Source: Thermococcus gammatolerans EJ3
GTDB taxonomy: Archaea; Methanobacteriota_B; Thermococci; Thermococcales; Thermococcaceae
Assembly (NCBI RefSeq): GCF_000022365.1
Contig: NC_012804.1
Location: 1,054,001-1,118,000 of the forward strand
Length of the DNA: 64,000 nt
Direction: 5' to 3'
The notes beneath the pieces are model-generated. The model made no database searches. It saw only the letters and a program-made list of their open reading frames with translations, and was not told the DNA's origin. This document shows, one piece after another, positions 1 through 8,917 of the stretch (its first letter is position 1; every line of letters begins with the position of its first letter). Made by a program: the position numbers and the translations under genes.

Positions 1-767
1 AACCCAAGAGGCCCAAGACCAACCTCGTTGATGCGGGAATTTACGTTGTGAACAAGAAGGTCCTCGAGGAGATTCCAAAGGGCAAGGAGGTCTACTTTGA
101 GCGCGAAGTTCTTCCGAGGTTCGTCGAGCGCGGTCAGGTTTACGCTTACAGGATGCCAAAGGGAACCTACTGGGTTGACCTCGGAACTCCAGAGGACTTC
201 TTCTACGCACACCAGATAGCCCTCGACGAGATGGCGAGGGAGAACGGATACTTCTACATAGCAGAGAGCGCCGAGGTTCCGGAGGACGTCGAAATTCAGG
301 GACCGGTTTACATAGACGAGGGCGTCAAAGTAGGACACGGCGTCAAGATCAAGGCCTACTCCTACATCGGCCCGAACACTGTAATAGAGGATAAGGCCTA
401 CATCAAGCGCTCTGTCCTCATAGGAAACGATATAATCAAGGAGCGCGCCGAGCTGAAGGACACCATACTCGGCGAAGGTGTCGTAGTGGGCAGAAACGTT
501 ATCATAAAGGAGAACGCTGTCGTTGGCGACTACGCCAAGATAAAGGACGATCTCGTGATCTACGGCGCCAAGATACTGCCCTGGAAGAAGGTTGAGGAAT
601 ACGAGGCCTACATCAAGATAAAGCTTGACCCGACGAAGGTCAGGCCCGGCCAGTATCCCGACCGCTGCCCGCTCGGCCTTCCGGAGTGTATCTACAAGAA
701 GTTCAAGGCGATAGCCGGCGAGAAGCCGCCGTGCGACGAGTGCATTGAGAACCAGTGGCTCTTCTGA
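1..767 (+). CDS. Sugar-phosphate nucleotidyltransferase, C-terminal part (5' end outside window)
   Basis: The reading frame is already open at base 3, so the gene starts upstream and about 255 C-terminal residues are present. The stretch WVDLGTPEDFF is the usual end of the NTP-transferase (Rossmann) domain. It is followed by a left-handed beta-helix of hexapeptide type (VYIDEGVKVG, YSYIGPNTVI, VVVGRNVII), as in glucose-1-phosphate or mannose-1-phosphate nucleotidyltransferases and GlmU-like enzymes. Such proteins make NDP-sugars in the cytoplasm for glycans. The tail has four cysteines (CPLGLPEC and, about 30 residues later, CDEC) that could hold a metal. The nucleotide and sugar specificity cannot be told without the N-terminal half. 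Confidence 0.85.
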   Translation, partial: PKRPKTNLVDAGIYVVNKKVLEEIPKGKEVYFEREVLPRFVERGQVYAYRMPKGTYWVDLGTPEDFFYAHQIALDEMARENGYFYIAESAEVPEDVEIQGPVYIDEGVKVGHGVKIKAYSYIGPNTVIEDKAYIKRSVLIGNDIIKERAELKDTILGEGVVVGRNVIIKENAVVGDYAKIKDDLVIYGAKILPWKKVEEYEAYIKIKLDPTKVRPGQYPDRCPLGLPECIYKKFKAIAGEKPPCDECIENQWLF

Positions 768-772
768 ACTTT

Positions 773-1579
773 TCAATATTTCATCCTCGGGTTGTACTCG
801 AGGAGCATCATCCCGTTCTTGAAGATCCTTATCGTCCCGCTCTCAGACAGGCTTATCGCCGTTGCCTTGGTCAGTTTGGTTATACCCGCCGCGGCTATGT
901 GCCTGCTTCCCAGACCGGGGGGAAGTCTGAGGTTGAGGCTCTTTGGGTCAACTTCCAGATAAACTCCCGCGGCCAGAATTCTTCCCCGTGAGCTTACTAT
1001 GAAAGCTCCATCGAGCTGGGCGAACTCCTTGATGATCTCCTTGCTTTTTCTGTCGAGAACGTTTATCTTGTGCCCTTTGAAGGGATTTGGGAGCATACTG
1101 TGGGAGTGCTTCATGACGTTCTTGACGTCACCGACAACGAAGAGCGTACCGATTGGGTGTCCCTCCCTTCCCTCGATGCTCAGTTCAATTGCTATCTCAA
1201 GGAGCCTCTGGACTACGGATTGAGAGTGTGAGAAGAAGCCGTTAACGGCGAACAGGTTCTTTTTGACGGATTTGATGCCGAGCTCGGAACTCGAGACGTA
1301 GACGAAGGATTCCCCCTCTTTTATGAGACCCTGCTCGATCAGGAAGGCCGAGACGAGGTTGAGAACGCTCTCCCTGTCAAGGGTTGGGGGGATACTGAGA
1401 CGGAGTAAACGTCTGTTGCGCACATCGAAAACCGGCCCCACGATGACGACGGTCAGTTTGGTGTTGAGGAGGAGTGCTGATTCGACTTCCTTTGGTGGGG
1501 TCTCCAAGAAGACTATTATCCGGGACTTTATCTTCTCAGCAACGGCAACTGCCGCCTCACTAAGGACGTGAATTGTCAT
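773..1579 (-). CDS. dacZ: Archaeal diadenylate cyclase (DacZ type)
   Basis: A 268-residue protein that should make cyclic di-AMP from two ATP. The C-terminal half is a DisA_N/DAC domain with the DGA motif (LDGAFIVSSRGRILAAG) and the second catalytic block GLGSRHIAAAG. Bacterial enzymes usually have RHR here; this one has RHI. The N-terminal half (AAVAVAEKIKSRIIVFLETP) resembles the pyruvate-kinase-C-like domain of archaeal DacZ proteins. It converges on the nucleotidyltransferase with a 5-bp gap and diverges from ubiX. In archaea c-di-AMP is tied to osmotic and salt homeostasis; no c-di-AMP target is visible nearby. The family call is firm; activity is inferred. Confidence 0.85.
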   Translation of the reverse strand: MTIHVLSEAAVAVAEKIKSRIIVFLETPPKEVESALLLNTKLTVVIVGPVFDVRNRRLLRLSIPPTLDRESVLNLVSAFLIEQGLIKEGESFVYVSSSELGIKSVKKNLFAVNGFFSHSQSVVQRLLEIAIELSIEGREGHPIGTLFVVGDVKNVMKHSHSMLPNPFKGHKINVLDRKSKEIIKEFAQLDGAFIVSSRGRILAAGVYLEVDPKSLNLRLPPGLGSRHIAAAGITKLTKATAISLSESGTIRIFKNGMMLLEYNPRMKY

Positions 1580-1702
1580 TTTTTCGACCCTTATGGGAAT
1601 CTTCCCGTTGAATTATTTAAAATTTTTGTTACCAACTGGAGATCCTCGCAGGGAATTAGGTAAGCTTAAAAAGGGTGAACTTGTATAAATGGGGGGAGAG
1701 GA

Positions 1703-2251
1703 ATGGGGGAAAAGTTGAGGATCGTGGTCGCGATAACGGGAGCGAGTGGCAGCGTTTATGGGGTAAGGCTTATTGAGACCCTCAGGATGCTTGGTCATGA
1801 GGTTATAACCCTCGCCTCGAAGAGCGGGATGGCGGTTGCAAGGCATGAACTCGGGATCGAGTTAAAGCCGGATTATAACGAAGACGATCTCTTTGCTCCC
1901 CCTGCCTCGGGTTCCTATCGCTTTGACGCAATGGTCATAGCTCCATGCTCCATGAAAACTCTTGCCTCAATAGCCAACGGCATAACTGACAACTTGATAA
2001 CCAGAGCCGCCGATGTGGCCCTCAAGGAGAGAAGAAGGCTCGTGCTCCTCATTCGGGAGACGCCGCTGAACGTGATACACATCGAGAACATGTTGCGCGT
2101 TTCGAGGGCGGGGGCGATAGTTATGCCGGCATCTCCAGGTTTTTATACAAAGCCCAAAACATTGGATGATATGGTAAACTTTATAATATGGAGAGTCCTA
2201 GATCAGATAGGTGTGAATGTAAACTATCCAAGATGGGGTGAGGGGCCATGA
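1703..2251 (+). CDS. ubiX: UbiX family flavin prenyltransferase
   Basis: A 182-residue flavoprotein of usual length for UbiX. It attaches a dimethylallyl unit to FMN, giving the prenyl-FMN cofactor of UbiD decarboxylases. Seen: the N-terminal flavin-binding [15 protein letters not shown], the middle [14 protein letters not shown] block and the [13 protein letters not shown] segment. In archaea the likely client is the UbiD-type anhydromevalonate phosphate decarboxylase of the modified mevalonate pathway, whose dehydratase subunits lie 9 kb away in this window. The stop overlaps the next gene by ATGA, so the pair is probably co-transcribed. A TATA-like gcttaaaaagg lies about 30 bp upstream of the ATG. 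Confidence 0.9.
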   Translation: MGEKLRIVVAITGASGSVYGVRLIETLRMLGHEVITLASKSGMAVARHELGIELKPDYNEDDLFAPPASGSYRFDAMVIAPCSMKTLASIANGITDNLITRAADVALKERRRLVLLIRETPLNVIHIENMLRVSRAGAIVMPASPGFYTKPKTLDDMVNFIIWRVLDQIGVNVNYPRWGEGP

Positions 2252-2730
2252 TACAGCTCGACGACCTCGATAGGGCTATACTCAGGTTGCTCAAAAAGGA
2301 CGCGAGGCTCACGATCTCAGAGATAGCCGAAGCTCTTAACAGGCCCGAATCCACAGTTCATTTCAGAATCAAAAAACTCATCGAGAGGGGGGTTATAGAC
2401 CACTACACCATACTCCTTGGACCTGAGCTAAGGCCCAAGCGGACGGCGTTAGTTATTCTCCAAGTTGAGACCCCCATAATTGAGGACTTCCTCGAGCGCT
2501 ACGTGAACCACATCATGAAGACCCTTTCAATGCTCCCCAACGTCCTCCTCGTCGCTAAAAGCGGTAGGGACACCGTCATTGCCCTGCTAGGTGACGAGAA
2601 CGAGGAGAAGCTCAACGCTTTCATCGACGAGAACATAAGAACCCTGCCAACGCTTAAATCGGTTAACGTCTATCCGGTAGATGATGTGAAGAAGGGTGAA
2701 GAGCTCGTGGGCTTCCTCGTGGAGGTGTAA
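2248..2730 (+). CDS. Lrp/AsnC family transcriptional regulator
   Basis: A 160-residue feast/famine regulator. Residues 1-60 form the winged helix-turn-helix ([20 protein letters not shown], then [20 protein letters not shown]). The rest is the effector-binding RAM/ACT-like domain with alternating strands ([27 protein letters not shown]). Such proteins assemble as dimers to octamers and sense amino acids. The ATG overlaps the ubiX stop by four bases, so it is translationally coupled to ubiX; the functional reason is not evident. The CYTH gene follows after 7 bp. Target genes and effector are unknown. Confidence 0.88.
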   Translation: MIQLDDLDRAILRLLKKDARLTISEIAEALNRPESTVHFRIKKLIERGVIDHYTILLGPELRPKRTALVILQVETPIIEDFLERYVNHIMKTLSMLPNVLLVAKSGRDTVIALLGDENEEKLNAFIDENIRTLPTLKSVNVYPVDDVKKGEELVGFLVEV

Positions 2731-2737
2731 CCAGGGA

Positions 2738-3247
2738 ATGGAAATCGAGGTTAAATTTCGCGTGAATTTTGAGGAAGCCAAGAAAAAGCTGGAAGTCCTC
2801 GGGGCCCGATTGCTCAGAACGGAAGAGCAGGAAGATCTCTATTTCTCCCTTCCACCGAACGAACTGTTGAGAATAAGGAGGATCAGAAATCTCGGGAAGA
2901 CTTACCTGACCCACAAGCTCATCGTGGATCCCGGCAGAAACGAAGAGTTCGATGAAATCGAAGTCGAAGTCTCGGGTTTTGAAGAAATGAGGAAGATACT
3001 GAGGCGTCTCGGCCTCCAGGAGGACGTGCTGATAAGGAAGCACCGTCTCGTTTACCGGCTTGGCGATGTTACCTTCGAGCTCAACCGGGTTGAGGGAATA
3101 GGAGAGTTTCTGGACATTGAGGTGATTTCCGAGAATCCCAAGGAGGCCAGGGAGAAGATATGGGAGTCCGCAAGAAAGTTGGGACTCGATGAAAACGACG
3201 TTGAGCCCCGGCTTTATACAGAGTTAATGAAAGAGAAAAACGGTTAA
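2738..3247 (+). CDS. CYTH domain protein (class IV adenylate cyclase / CyaB-like)
   Basis: A 169-residue protein starting at the ATG after CCAGGGA; a longer frame exists upstream but overlaps the Lrp gene. The N-terminal MEIEVKFRV carries the ExExK signature of the CYTH triphosphate tunnel. Further acidic and basic strands follow (LLRIRRI, FDEIEVEVSG, FELNRVEGIGEFLDIEV). CYTH enzymes bind triphosphates with divalent metal; members include CyaB adenylate cyclase, thiamine triphosphatase and inorganic triphosphatases, and archaeal members are often not cyclases. It is probably the third gene of the ubiX-lrp-CYTH unit. Substrate unknown. Confidence 0.85.
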   Translation: MEIEVKFRVNFEEAKKKLEVLGARLLRTEEQEDLYFSLPPNELLRIRRIRNLGKTYLTHKLIVDPGRNEEFDEIEVEVSGFEEMRKILRRLGLQEDVLIRKHRLVYRLGDVTFELNRVEGIGEFLDIEVISENPKEAREKIWESARKLGLDENDVEPRLYTELMKEKNG

Positions 3248-3807
3248 ACCAGTTTTTCAAGAGTTTCCTTTGCTATATCACCGAGTTTTACCCACCTCTT
3301 TCCCTCGAAGGGTAATATAACCTTGTCCTCAACGTTAACAAACTCCTTCACGAGGCCTTCAAGCTCCTTTATCCCAAACTCGCCGATGAGAACCAGCATG
3401 AAGCCCTTTTGGTTCAGATCTCCCTCCCTCAGAACGCGCTCCGCTTCCTTCATGAACAGTTCCCAGTACTTTCTTGTAACGTCGGGAAGATCCTTTGCGA
3501 GGCGGTAGAGGAGTATCATTGCGTTCTCGCGAACGTAGGGATTGCGTGACTCCACGAGGCCCAGAAGCCTTTTAACGGTTTCTTCATTGAGATGGGGCTT
3601 TATCACGTCGGGGTTGCTGTCCATGACCATCGTTAGGGTGAGAAGGGCATCACCAACAATACCGGGATTGGAGTCTTGGAGGAGCTCAAACAGTGCCTCA
3701 CGAACCTTTTTGTCCCTAGCCGCGTCCTCAACGACCATCTGGATCTGATCGCTCTCGAGCATCTTTTTGACTTTACCCTTTTTTGATCCGAATGAGAAGA
3801 ATGCCAT
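3244..3807 (-). CDS. HEAT-repeat protein
   Basis: A 187-residue, mostly helical protein with HEAT-like helical pairs, for example REALFELLQDSNPGIVGDAL, then VKRLLGLVESRNPYVRENAM. Such repeats make a protein-binding solenoid. The extreme N-terminus (FFSFGSKKGKVKKM) is basic. There is no catalytic motif and no signal peptide. Its 3' end overlaps the CYTH gene by 4 bp on the opposite strand. The gene diverges from the large membrane protein upstream. Partner unknown; the family call rests on the repeat pattern only. Confidence 0.7.
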   Translation of the reverse strand: MAFFSFGSKKGKVKKMLESDQIQMVVEDAARDKKVREALFELLQDSNPGIVGDALLTLTMVMDSNPDVIKPHLNEETVKRLLGLVESRNPYVRENAMILLYRLAKDLPDVTRKYWELFMKEAERVLREGDLNQKGFMLVLIGEFGIKELEGLVKEFVNVEDKVILPFEGKRWVKLGDIAKETLEKLV

Positions 3808-3873
3808 GGTGTTTCACCATTTGAGTGCTTCAACGTCAACACTTAAAAACTTCTCCCCCCTTAATCATACGCC

Positions 3874-6213
3874 ATGTTCATGCCTAGAGTATTGGAAAGA
3901 GCTTTCCTTAGACCGTTTGCTATTAGCTCCCTCTTAGTGATCTCTCTAGTGATCCTATCCCGCTCCCTCTGCCCCTGCTGGGCTGTTGTCTTAGTCTGGC
4001 TACTTGGCCTCCCTCTGGTGAACCTTGCCTTTCCCAATTCTTCACTGGCAGTTAAGCTTTCAATAGCCCCAGCAGTGGGGATCTCGATTTTGGCTATTGT
4101 TTTCCATCTTTTCAGTCTATTGGGGATTGGAATAACGGTCGGAGCGGTTTTTCTCGTTGTGTTGACCTTTGTACTGCTGGTTATCTCATGGCAGGAGTTA
4201 AGCGGGTTATTGAAAACTCTTCCCCGTGAGAGGGACGACCTTCTCAAGTGGGGCGTTCCCATACTGGTCATGGTGATGATCCACTGGGCGGTTTACACGT
4301 ACCCCACCGACAACGTTGACAACTTCTTCCACGCGACTAAAATCGAGTACATGCTCAGGTACGATACCACCTATCCCAAGGTTGTTCCAATCTTTAACAT
4401 CCTAACTTATCCCGCCGGCTATCACTCCCTCGCATCTTTCATAATGCTCCTGAGCGGGGAAAGGGTGATACCCAAGGTCATGCTGGAACTCAGGCTCTGG
4501 GAGTGGGTCTTTCTGGCCATGGGTCTTTACGCCCTCTCCTACACATGGTTCGGGAAGAAAGTTGCAAACTACACTCTTCTGACTATGTTAGGGGTGAACA
4601 TACTCCACTACTACCTCTTGGTTTATATAGCTCCAAACTTTCTTGGATTCTACTTCTTTGCAGTTCTCCTCGCCATTTTCGTCGAGGTGTACAAAAGGCC
4701 CGATAAGCGAAAATATCCCCTTCTGGTTCTCACGAGTGTGGGTGCCATCCTGGTTCACCCCTACAGCTATCAGAACTACGTCTTTGTGGCCGCGGTTTAC
4801 CTCGGCCTTAAGCTCCTCTTCGATGGCTTGAGCACCCGTAACTTAACCTCATTTTTAAAACAGGCCATCACATTTTTTGCGGTTCCCCTTTTCGTCCACG
4901 CCATTGTTGATCCCTACTTCTGGTTTCCTTCCCTGGTCCACATAAAAATTGAGTACCCTTGGGCCTCTTATATAGGGGTTGCTTTGTCCAAGCTCTCCCT
5001 CTTCCATGGTAAAGGATCTAGGGACACTTGGTGGTATTTTGAACTCTTTACAAAATGGGCAACGGTGAGGAACGACAACTACCTCGGAACAATATTCACG
5101 TTTCTCGGTGGGGTTTTCCTCCTATATAAAAGGGAGTATCGGAGAAAAGGGGCCTCACTCGTAGTTTTTTCCGCCTTCGTCCTCCTCCTAATCCTTGACA
5201 GGCTGACGGTAAACGTCTCCGTACCATTCTACAGCACGGCCGCAATAGAGAGGATGTTCCTCTGGCTGGTCCCCGTGCTTCCCGTTTTCGCCGGGACTGG
5301 GCTCCTATGGTTCCGCGAGCTCGTGTTCGGACTGCCGGTGCGGGAAGTGAGTAAGAAGCTCTTCTATCTGAGCGTTGTTGGAGCGTTCTTCCTGACCCCT
5401 GCCTTGGGGACGGCCTACGACCTCCTCTCAGCGGAGGCGAACTTCTACGTCAGGGCTGACAACCTTGATGACTTCCACTGGATCTCCACCCATTTCCCTA
5501 ACGTTACCATCCTGAACTCCTGCACATTGGACTCTGCACAGTGGATGCCCTTCTTCGAGCCTTCCAGTGGTGTGAAGGTAATGTTCAACAGCAGGATTAA
5601 GAGGTGTAGGATAGGTAACATTACCCCATCCATCTTTTTGGAGAGGTTGCTGAACGAAAGCGCTGTCCTTCCAGGTTACATCGCCTACATCGATACCAAC
5701 GCCCCCAGTCTCAATCCGCTGGAGCTCTTTCAGGAGTACAAGCTCCTGAAGACGAACGGGAACAACTGGGTTTTTGACCTTTCTTCTAAGGACACATCGA
5801 CGAACGAGAGAAAAGCTGCCGCCGCCCTGAGGGTCTGCAGCGATTTGATCCCCGGCAATACCGAGAGGTACGGAAGATACTTTGTCTACGGCTTTGGAAA
5901 GAAGTACTTTGGCATAAGGAGGATGTACCTTGAGGGTTTAGATTACGCCTGGATAAAGGGCAGAAAGGGAGTGATAGGATTCGCTCCATGCAGGGAATAC
6001 GGAGGTTTCGTTATAGACCTCTATTCTCCCCAGAGCCAGTCTCTGAACGTTACTGTAAACGGGAAACTGGTGGGGGAGTTTAAGCTTGATGCAGGAGAAA
6101 ACAGGCTCAATATCCCAGCTGAACTTCAAAAGGACAGGGTTGTCTTCTTATCCATGTCCTCAGAGAAGGGTCCTCTCTTCGTGCGGTTCATTAAACTGCT
6201 TCCCCGATCTTGA
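3874..6213 (+). CDS. Large polytopic membrane protein, possible GT-C type glycosyltransferase
   Basis: 779 residues. About the first 500 are a series of roughly 11-13 hydrophobic segments, and residues about 520-779 form a soluble, probably extracytoplasmic domain. The first large loop contains YPTDNVDNFFHATKIEYML, an acidic pair then a His like the first-loop acidic motifs of GT-C enzymes such as oligosaccharyl or mannosyl transferases. The final 100 residues look like a beta-sandwich (VIDLYSPQSQSLNVTVNGKL). A TATA-like acttaaaaac sits about 30 bp before the ATG, so the transcript is nearly leaderless. The next gene is a GT39-type protein, which supports a role in glycan assembly at the membrane. 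The exact family is not recognised. Confidence 0.6.
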   Translation: MFMPRVLERAFLRPFAISSLLVISLVILSRSLCPCWAVVLVWLLGLPLVNLAFPNSSLAVKLSIAPAVGISILAIVFHLFSLLGIGITVGAVFLVVLTFVLLVISWQELSGLLKTLPRERDDLLKWGVPILVMVMIHWAVYTYPTDNVDNFFHATKIEYMLRYDTTYPKVVPIFNILTYPAGYHSLASFIMLLSGERVIPKVMLELRLWEWVFLAMGLYALSYTWFGKKVANYTLLTMLGVNILHYYLLVYIAPNFLGFYFFAVLLAIFVEVYKRPDKRKYPLLVLTSVGAILVHPYSYQNYVFVAAVYLGLKLLFDGLSTRNLTSFLKQAITFFAVPLFVHAIVDPYFWFPSLVHIKIEYPWASYIGVALSKLSLFHGKGSRDTWWYFELFTKWATVRNDNYLGTIFTFLGGVFLLYKREYRRKGASLVVFSAFVLLLILDRLTVNVSVPFYSTAAIERMFLWLVPVLPVFAGTGLLWFRELVFGLPVREVSKKLFYLSVVGAFFLTPALGTAYDLLSAEANFYVRADNLDDFHWISTHFPNVTILNSCTLDSAQWMPFFEPSSGVKVMFNSRIKRCRIGNITPSIFLERLLNESAVLPGYIAYIDTNAPSLNPLELFQEYKLLKTNGNNWVFDLSSKDTSTNERKAAAALRVCSDLIPGNTERYGRYFVYGFGKKYFGIRRMYLEGLDYAWIKGRKGVIGFAPCREYGGFVIDLYSPQSQSLNVTVNGKLVGEFKLDAGENRLNIPAELQKDRVVFLSMSSEKGPLFVRFIKLLPRS

Positions 6214-6285
6214 GCTCGGAAAGGTTTATTATTTGTCATCTTAGAATCCTCACGTGATCTCAGGTTTCCATAATGGGGGGGTAAC

Positions 6286-8487
6286 ATGAAGGCTGAAACC
6301 AAAAAAATCCTGTCGCTCTCGGTGTTAATCCTGTATTACCTGCTGACCCGCCTATGGAACATGTCGGGAACAATGAACGAGTACTTCGACTACGATGAGG
6401 GAACTTACCTGATGATCGCGAGGCTGATTAACCATGGCGTTCTCCCGTATAGGGACGTCTTCGCAGTTCACCCCCCGCTTTACTACTACCTTCTGGCCCT
6501 CTGGCTGCGCCTCTTTGGGGATAGTTACGTTGTTGGAAGACTACTCTCGGTTTTTCTGGGCCTGCTGGCGGTTTTGGTTGCCTACTTTGTCGGCAGAGAG
6601 CTTCACGACTGGAAAACTGGAGTCCTCTTTTCGGCGGTCGTGGTTATGGATCCCATAATGGTTCACATGAACGGCCTCGTGTTTCATGAAACTACAATTG
6701 AGCTTTTTACCCTGCTTTCCTTGTACCACTTCGTCAGGTACGTGAAGCTCAGGAACAGGAAAGACGCCCTCTGGTCGCTTTTTTGGACTGGAGTTGGCAG
6801 TACGTCGAAGTTCACGATAATCCCTTATGCTGTGGCCCTATACGTTGTCCTGGTACTTCTCGTCGACCTGGAAACCGAATCTTACCTTGAGCGCCTGGGC
6901 AGGCTTCTGCTCAACAGGGTTCAGGTTTTTCTGGTTCTCGCCGCCTACGGCATCATGTCCCTTCTAATTGTGGACACGATACTGATTTACCCCTCCGATG
7001 GACTGAGACGCCTCTTTATCTTACCAGGCGTTCACAGGATAGGACTCGTCGGGCACATCATCTCCGCTGGAATTTTCTTGATAATCTGGGGCTTCCTGAC
7101 TCTCTATGTCTTCAGGGTTTCCTATCTCCGAAAACTGGTACGCTCACTTCATTTAGTCCTTAAAAACCTCAAAACAGCCCTTCAGTATCTCCTGGTATTC
7201 CTGCTTCCGAAAGTCCTGATAGAAGGTGCTCTCGGGCTGGGTGTAAGCAGGGACTACCTCAACCAGACATATCTGGCTCAGAGTTCCAGGTACGCTCCCC
7301 TAGCAGGGGTTTTTGACCTTCTCGCAAATCTCTTTGAGAAATTTGGGGCTGAAAAACCTGATTTCGTTGTTTTTTATCTTCCGCTTATCTTTATGTTCAC
7401 CCTCCTCCTCTTTTACTTCAGCCGCGGGGAGAAGCTTAGGGAGCCGTCTGTCATGGGGCCCCTTTTCATAACGTCTTTCGTTACGTACCTTCTACTGTTC
7501 CCAATCATTCCAAACATGAGGTTCCTCTATCCGATGGTTCTAACTGCCTATCTGGCGTTTTTTGAGTCGATCTTGGAAAGACTGGAGGGAAGAAAGCTCG
7601 TGGCCTTGGTCTTTGCGGCCGTCTTGGTTTTTGGGGCGGCCGATTATGGGATGGTTTGCAGTTACCGGGAGGGAAAACTTCTCATTCCCTGGGCAGGCCA
7701 CAGCAAAGACCTCCGAGATGACCTGAGCATGTACATCGGGGGAATGAACCTCACCGGAACTTTTCTCTCCGTCAACCCCTTTAACGCCTATTACCTAAAC
7801 CTCAGGATTGACCCCTATTACCTCGATACGTTTGGGATAGTGTATATGGGGAACTCCAGCCGGCTCTGGGAGGCCATAAACGAAAGCGACTATTTGCTCT
7901 TCAGCACTTGGATGTACGCCATCGGCAGGGAGTCAAAGGTCTTTGAGGAGACCTTTGGGAAACTTAAGGAACACGCCGTTGTTAACGGATCCCTTCTTTA
8001 CGCCGAGAGCTACGGCAAGGGAGACGTCATAGAGCTCTTCAGGAACTCCGAAAATCGGTCCCATGCAGTCGGCTTCTCGTCTTTCTCCGGAAAGCTTCAG
8101 TTATGGGTGAACGGTAGTGAAGTGGCATACATTTACCCCTCAATCGGCAACGTGAGCTACACTTGGAGAACCGTTGTTGAGAGGAAGCCCAGCGGGGGGT
8201 ACGAACTTGTCTATTATTCAAGTGATGGAGACTCGATCATAGGCCATTTAAAGTTGGATGAGGATTCTCTAACTCTGTCTTTTCCGGTTGAGGTGAACCT
8301 GACGGTTGAGTTCAAAGAGAGAGTCGTGTTCCTCCGGGACGGGAAGCTCGTCAAAAATGGAACTCCCGGCGACTTTACGGCGTTTTATTCGGGGGGGAGC
8401 TTTTCAGTTGAGAGCAATGGAACCGTGAAGAGGATAACCCCCTCCGGGATAACTGTACAGTGCATCGGGGTTAGGATAAAGGGATGA
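6286..8487 (+). CDS. GT39/ArnT-like membrane glycosyltransferase
   Basis: 733 residues, with about 11-12 transmembrane segments in the first 450, then a soluble C-terminal domain. The first loop has DYDEGTYLMIARLINHGVLP followed by HPPLYYYLLALW. That is the typical start of PMT_2/GT39 proteins, where the acidic residues act on a polyprenyl-phosphate sugar donor. The enzyme would move a sugar or sugar-like group on the outer face of the cytoplasmic membrane. An RBS-like GGGGGG lies just before the ATG and a TATA-like ggtttattattt about 50 bp upstream. It is similar in plan (GT-C core plus beta-rich tail) to the preceding gene, suggesting a shared pathway. The acceptor is unknown. Confidence 0.75.
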   Translation: MKAETKKILSLSVLILYYLLTRLWNMSGTMNEYFDYDEGTYLMIARLINHGVLPYRDVFAVHPPLYYYLLALWLRLFGDSYVVGRLLSVFLGLLAVLVAYFVGRELHDWKTGVLFSAVVVMDPIMVHMNGLVFHETTIELFTLLSLYHFVRYVKLRNRKDALWSLFWTGVGSTSKFTIIPYAVALYVVLVLLVDLETESYLERLGRLLLNRVQVFLVLAAYGIMSLLIVDTILIYPSDGLRRLFILPGVHRIGLVGHIISAGIFLIIWGFLTLYVFRVSYLRKLVRSLHLVLKNLKTALQYLLVFLLPKVLIEGALGLGVSRDYLNQTYLAQSSRYAPLAGVFDLLANLFEKFGAEKPDFVVFYLPLIFMFTLLLFYFSRGEKLREPSVMGPLFITSFVTYLLLFPIIPNMRFLYPMVLTAYLAFFESILERLEGRKLVALVFAAVLVFGAADYGMVCSYREGKLLIPWAGHSKDLRDDLSMYIGGMNLTGTFLSVNPFNAYYLNLRIDPYYLDTFGIVYMGNSSRLWEAINESDYLLFSTWMYAIGRESKVFEETFGKLKEHAVVNGSLLYAESYGKGDVIELFRNSENRSHAVGFSSFSGKLQLWVNGSEVAYIYPSIGNVSYTWRTVVERKPSGGYELVYYSSDGDSIIGHLKLDEDSLTLSFPVEVNLTVEFKERVVFLRDGKLVKNGTPGDFTAFYSGGSFSVESNGTVKRITPSGITVQCIGVRIKG

Positions 8488-8493
8488 TAAAAA

Positions 8494-8694
8494 TCAGCCG
8501 GAGTTAAGATTTGAAGATACTTCGCTCCTTATTTTTTCGTTTAAATTACTGTCGGCACGGGATAAAGAATCGGCGAGCTTTTCGTGCTCACTTTTAATTA
8601 TTCTTATGTAATGAAAGCCCCAAACAATGATAATCAGAACCAGCGCCACCATAAGCAGGTACTCAACAGCCCCTTGGGCCCTTAGTCTGCCCAT
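8494..8694 (-). CDS. Class III signal peptide (pilin-like) protein
   Basis: A 66-residue protein with the archaeal class III signal peptide: a short basic leader (MGRLRA), then QGAVEYLLMVALVLIIIVW, where prepilin peptidase (EppA/PibD type) would cut before Q. The hydrophobic N-terminal helix is followed by a short charged tail. Such proteins assemble into type IV-like pili or fibres. It lies 37 bp downstream of a paralog on the same strand, so both are probably co-transcribed. It converges on the GT39 gene with a 6-bp gap. Confidence 0.8.
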   Translation of the reverse strand: MGRLRAQGAVEYLLMVALVLIIIVWGFHYIRIIKSEHEKLADSLSRADSNLNEKIRSEVSSNLNSG

Positions 8695-8731
8695 AGCCTT
8701 ACCTCCCGCAAGAAGAAAGAAATAGCAGAAA

Positions 8732-8917
8732 TCATGAACTAAGAGCCTCGCTAAGCTCGCTGTTCACTGCGTTGTTTATCTGTTGCTGACCCTGCTGGAT
8801 TGTCTCACCGGTGCTCTTTCCAGAGCTCTTTAGGTACTTGATAGCAATGGCAACGATGATAAGCGCTGCCGCAATCATAAACAGGTACTCGATTGCACCC
8901 TGGGCCTTCCTCATCAT
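8732..8917 (-). CDS. Class III signal peptide (pilin-like) protein
   Basis: A 61-residue paralog of the neighbouring gene. It has a basic leader MMRKA, then QGAIEYLFMIAAALIIVAIA, again with Gln at +1 and Glu at +5 as in archaeal EppA substrates. The tail is Gln/Ser/Asn-rich (TGETIQQGQQQINNAVNSE). A strong RBS (GGAGGTGATG) precedes the start codon. It is the first gene of the pilin pair. No assembly ATPase or platform gene is in the window, so the pair may use a machine encoded elsewhere. Confidence 0.82.
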   Translation of the reverse strand: MMRKAQGAIEYLFMIAAALIIVAIAIKYLKSSGKSTGETIQQGQQQINNAVNSELSEALSS

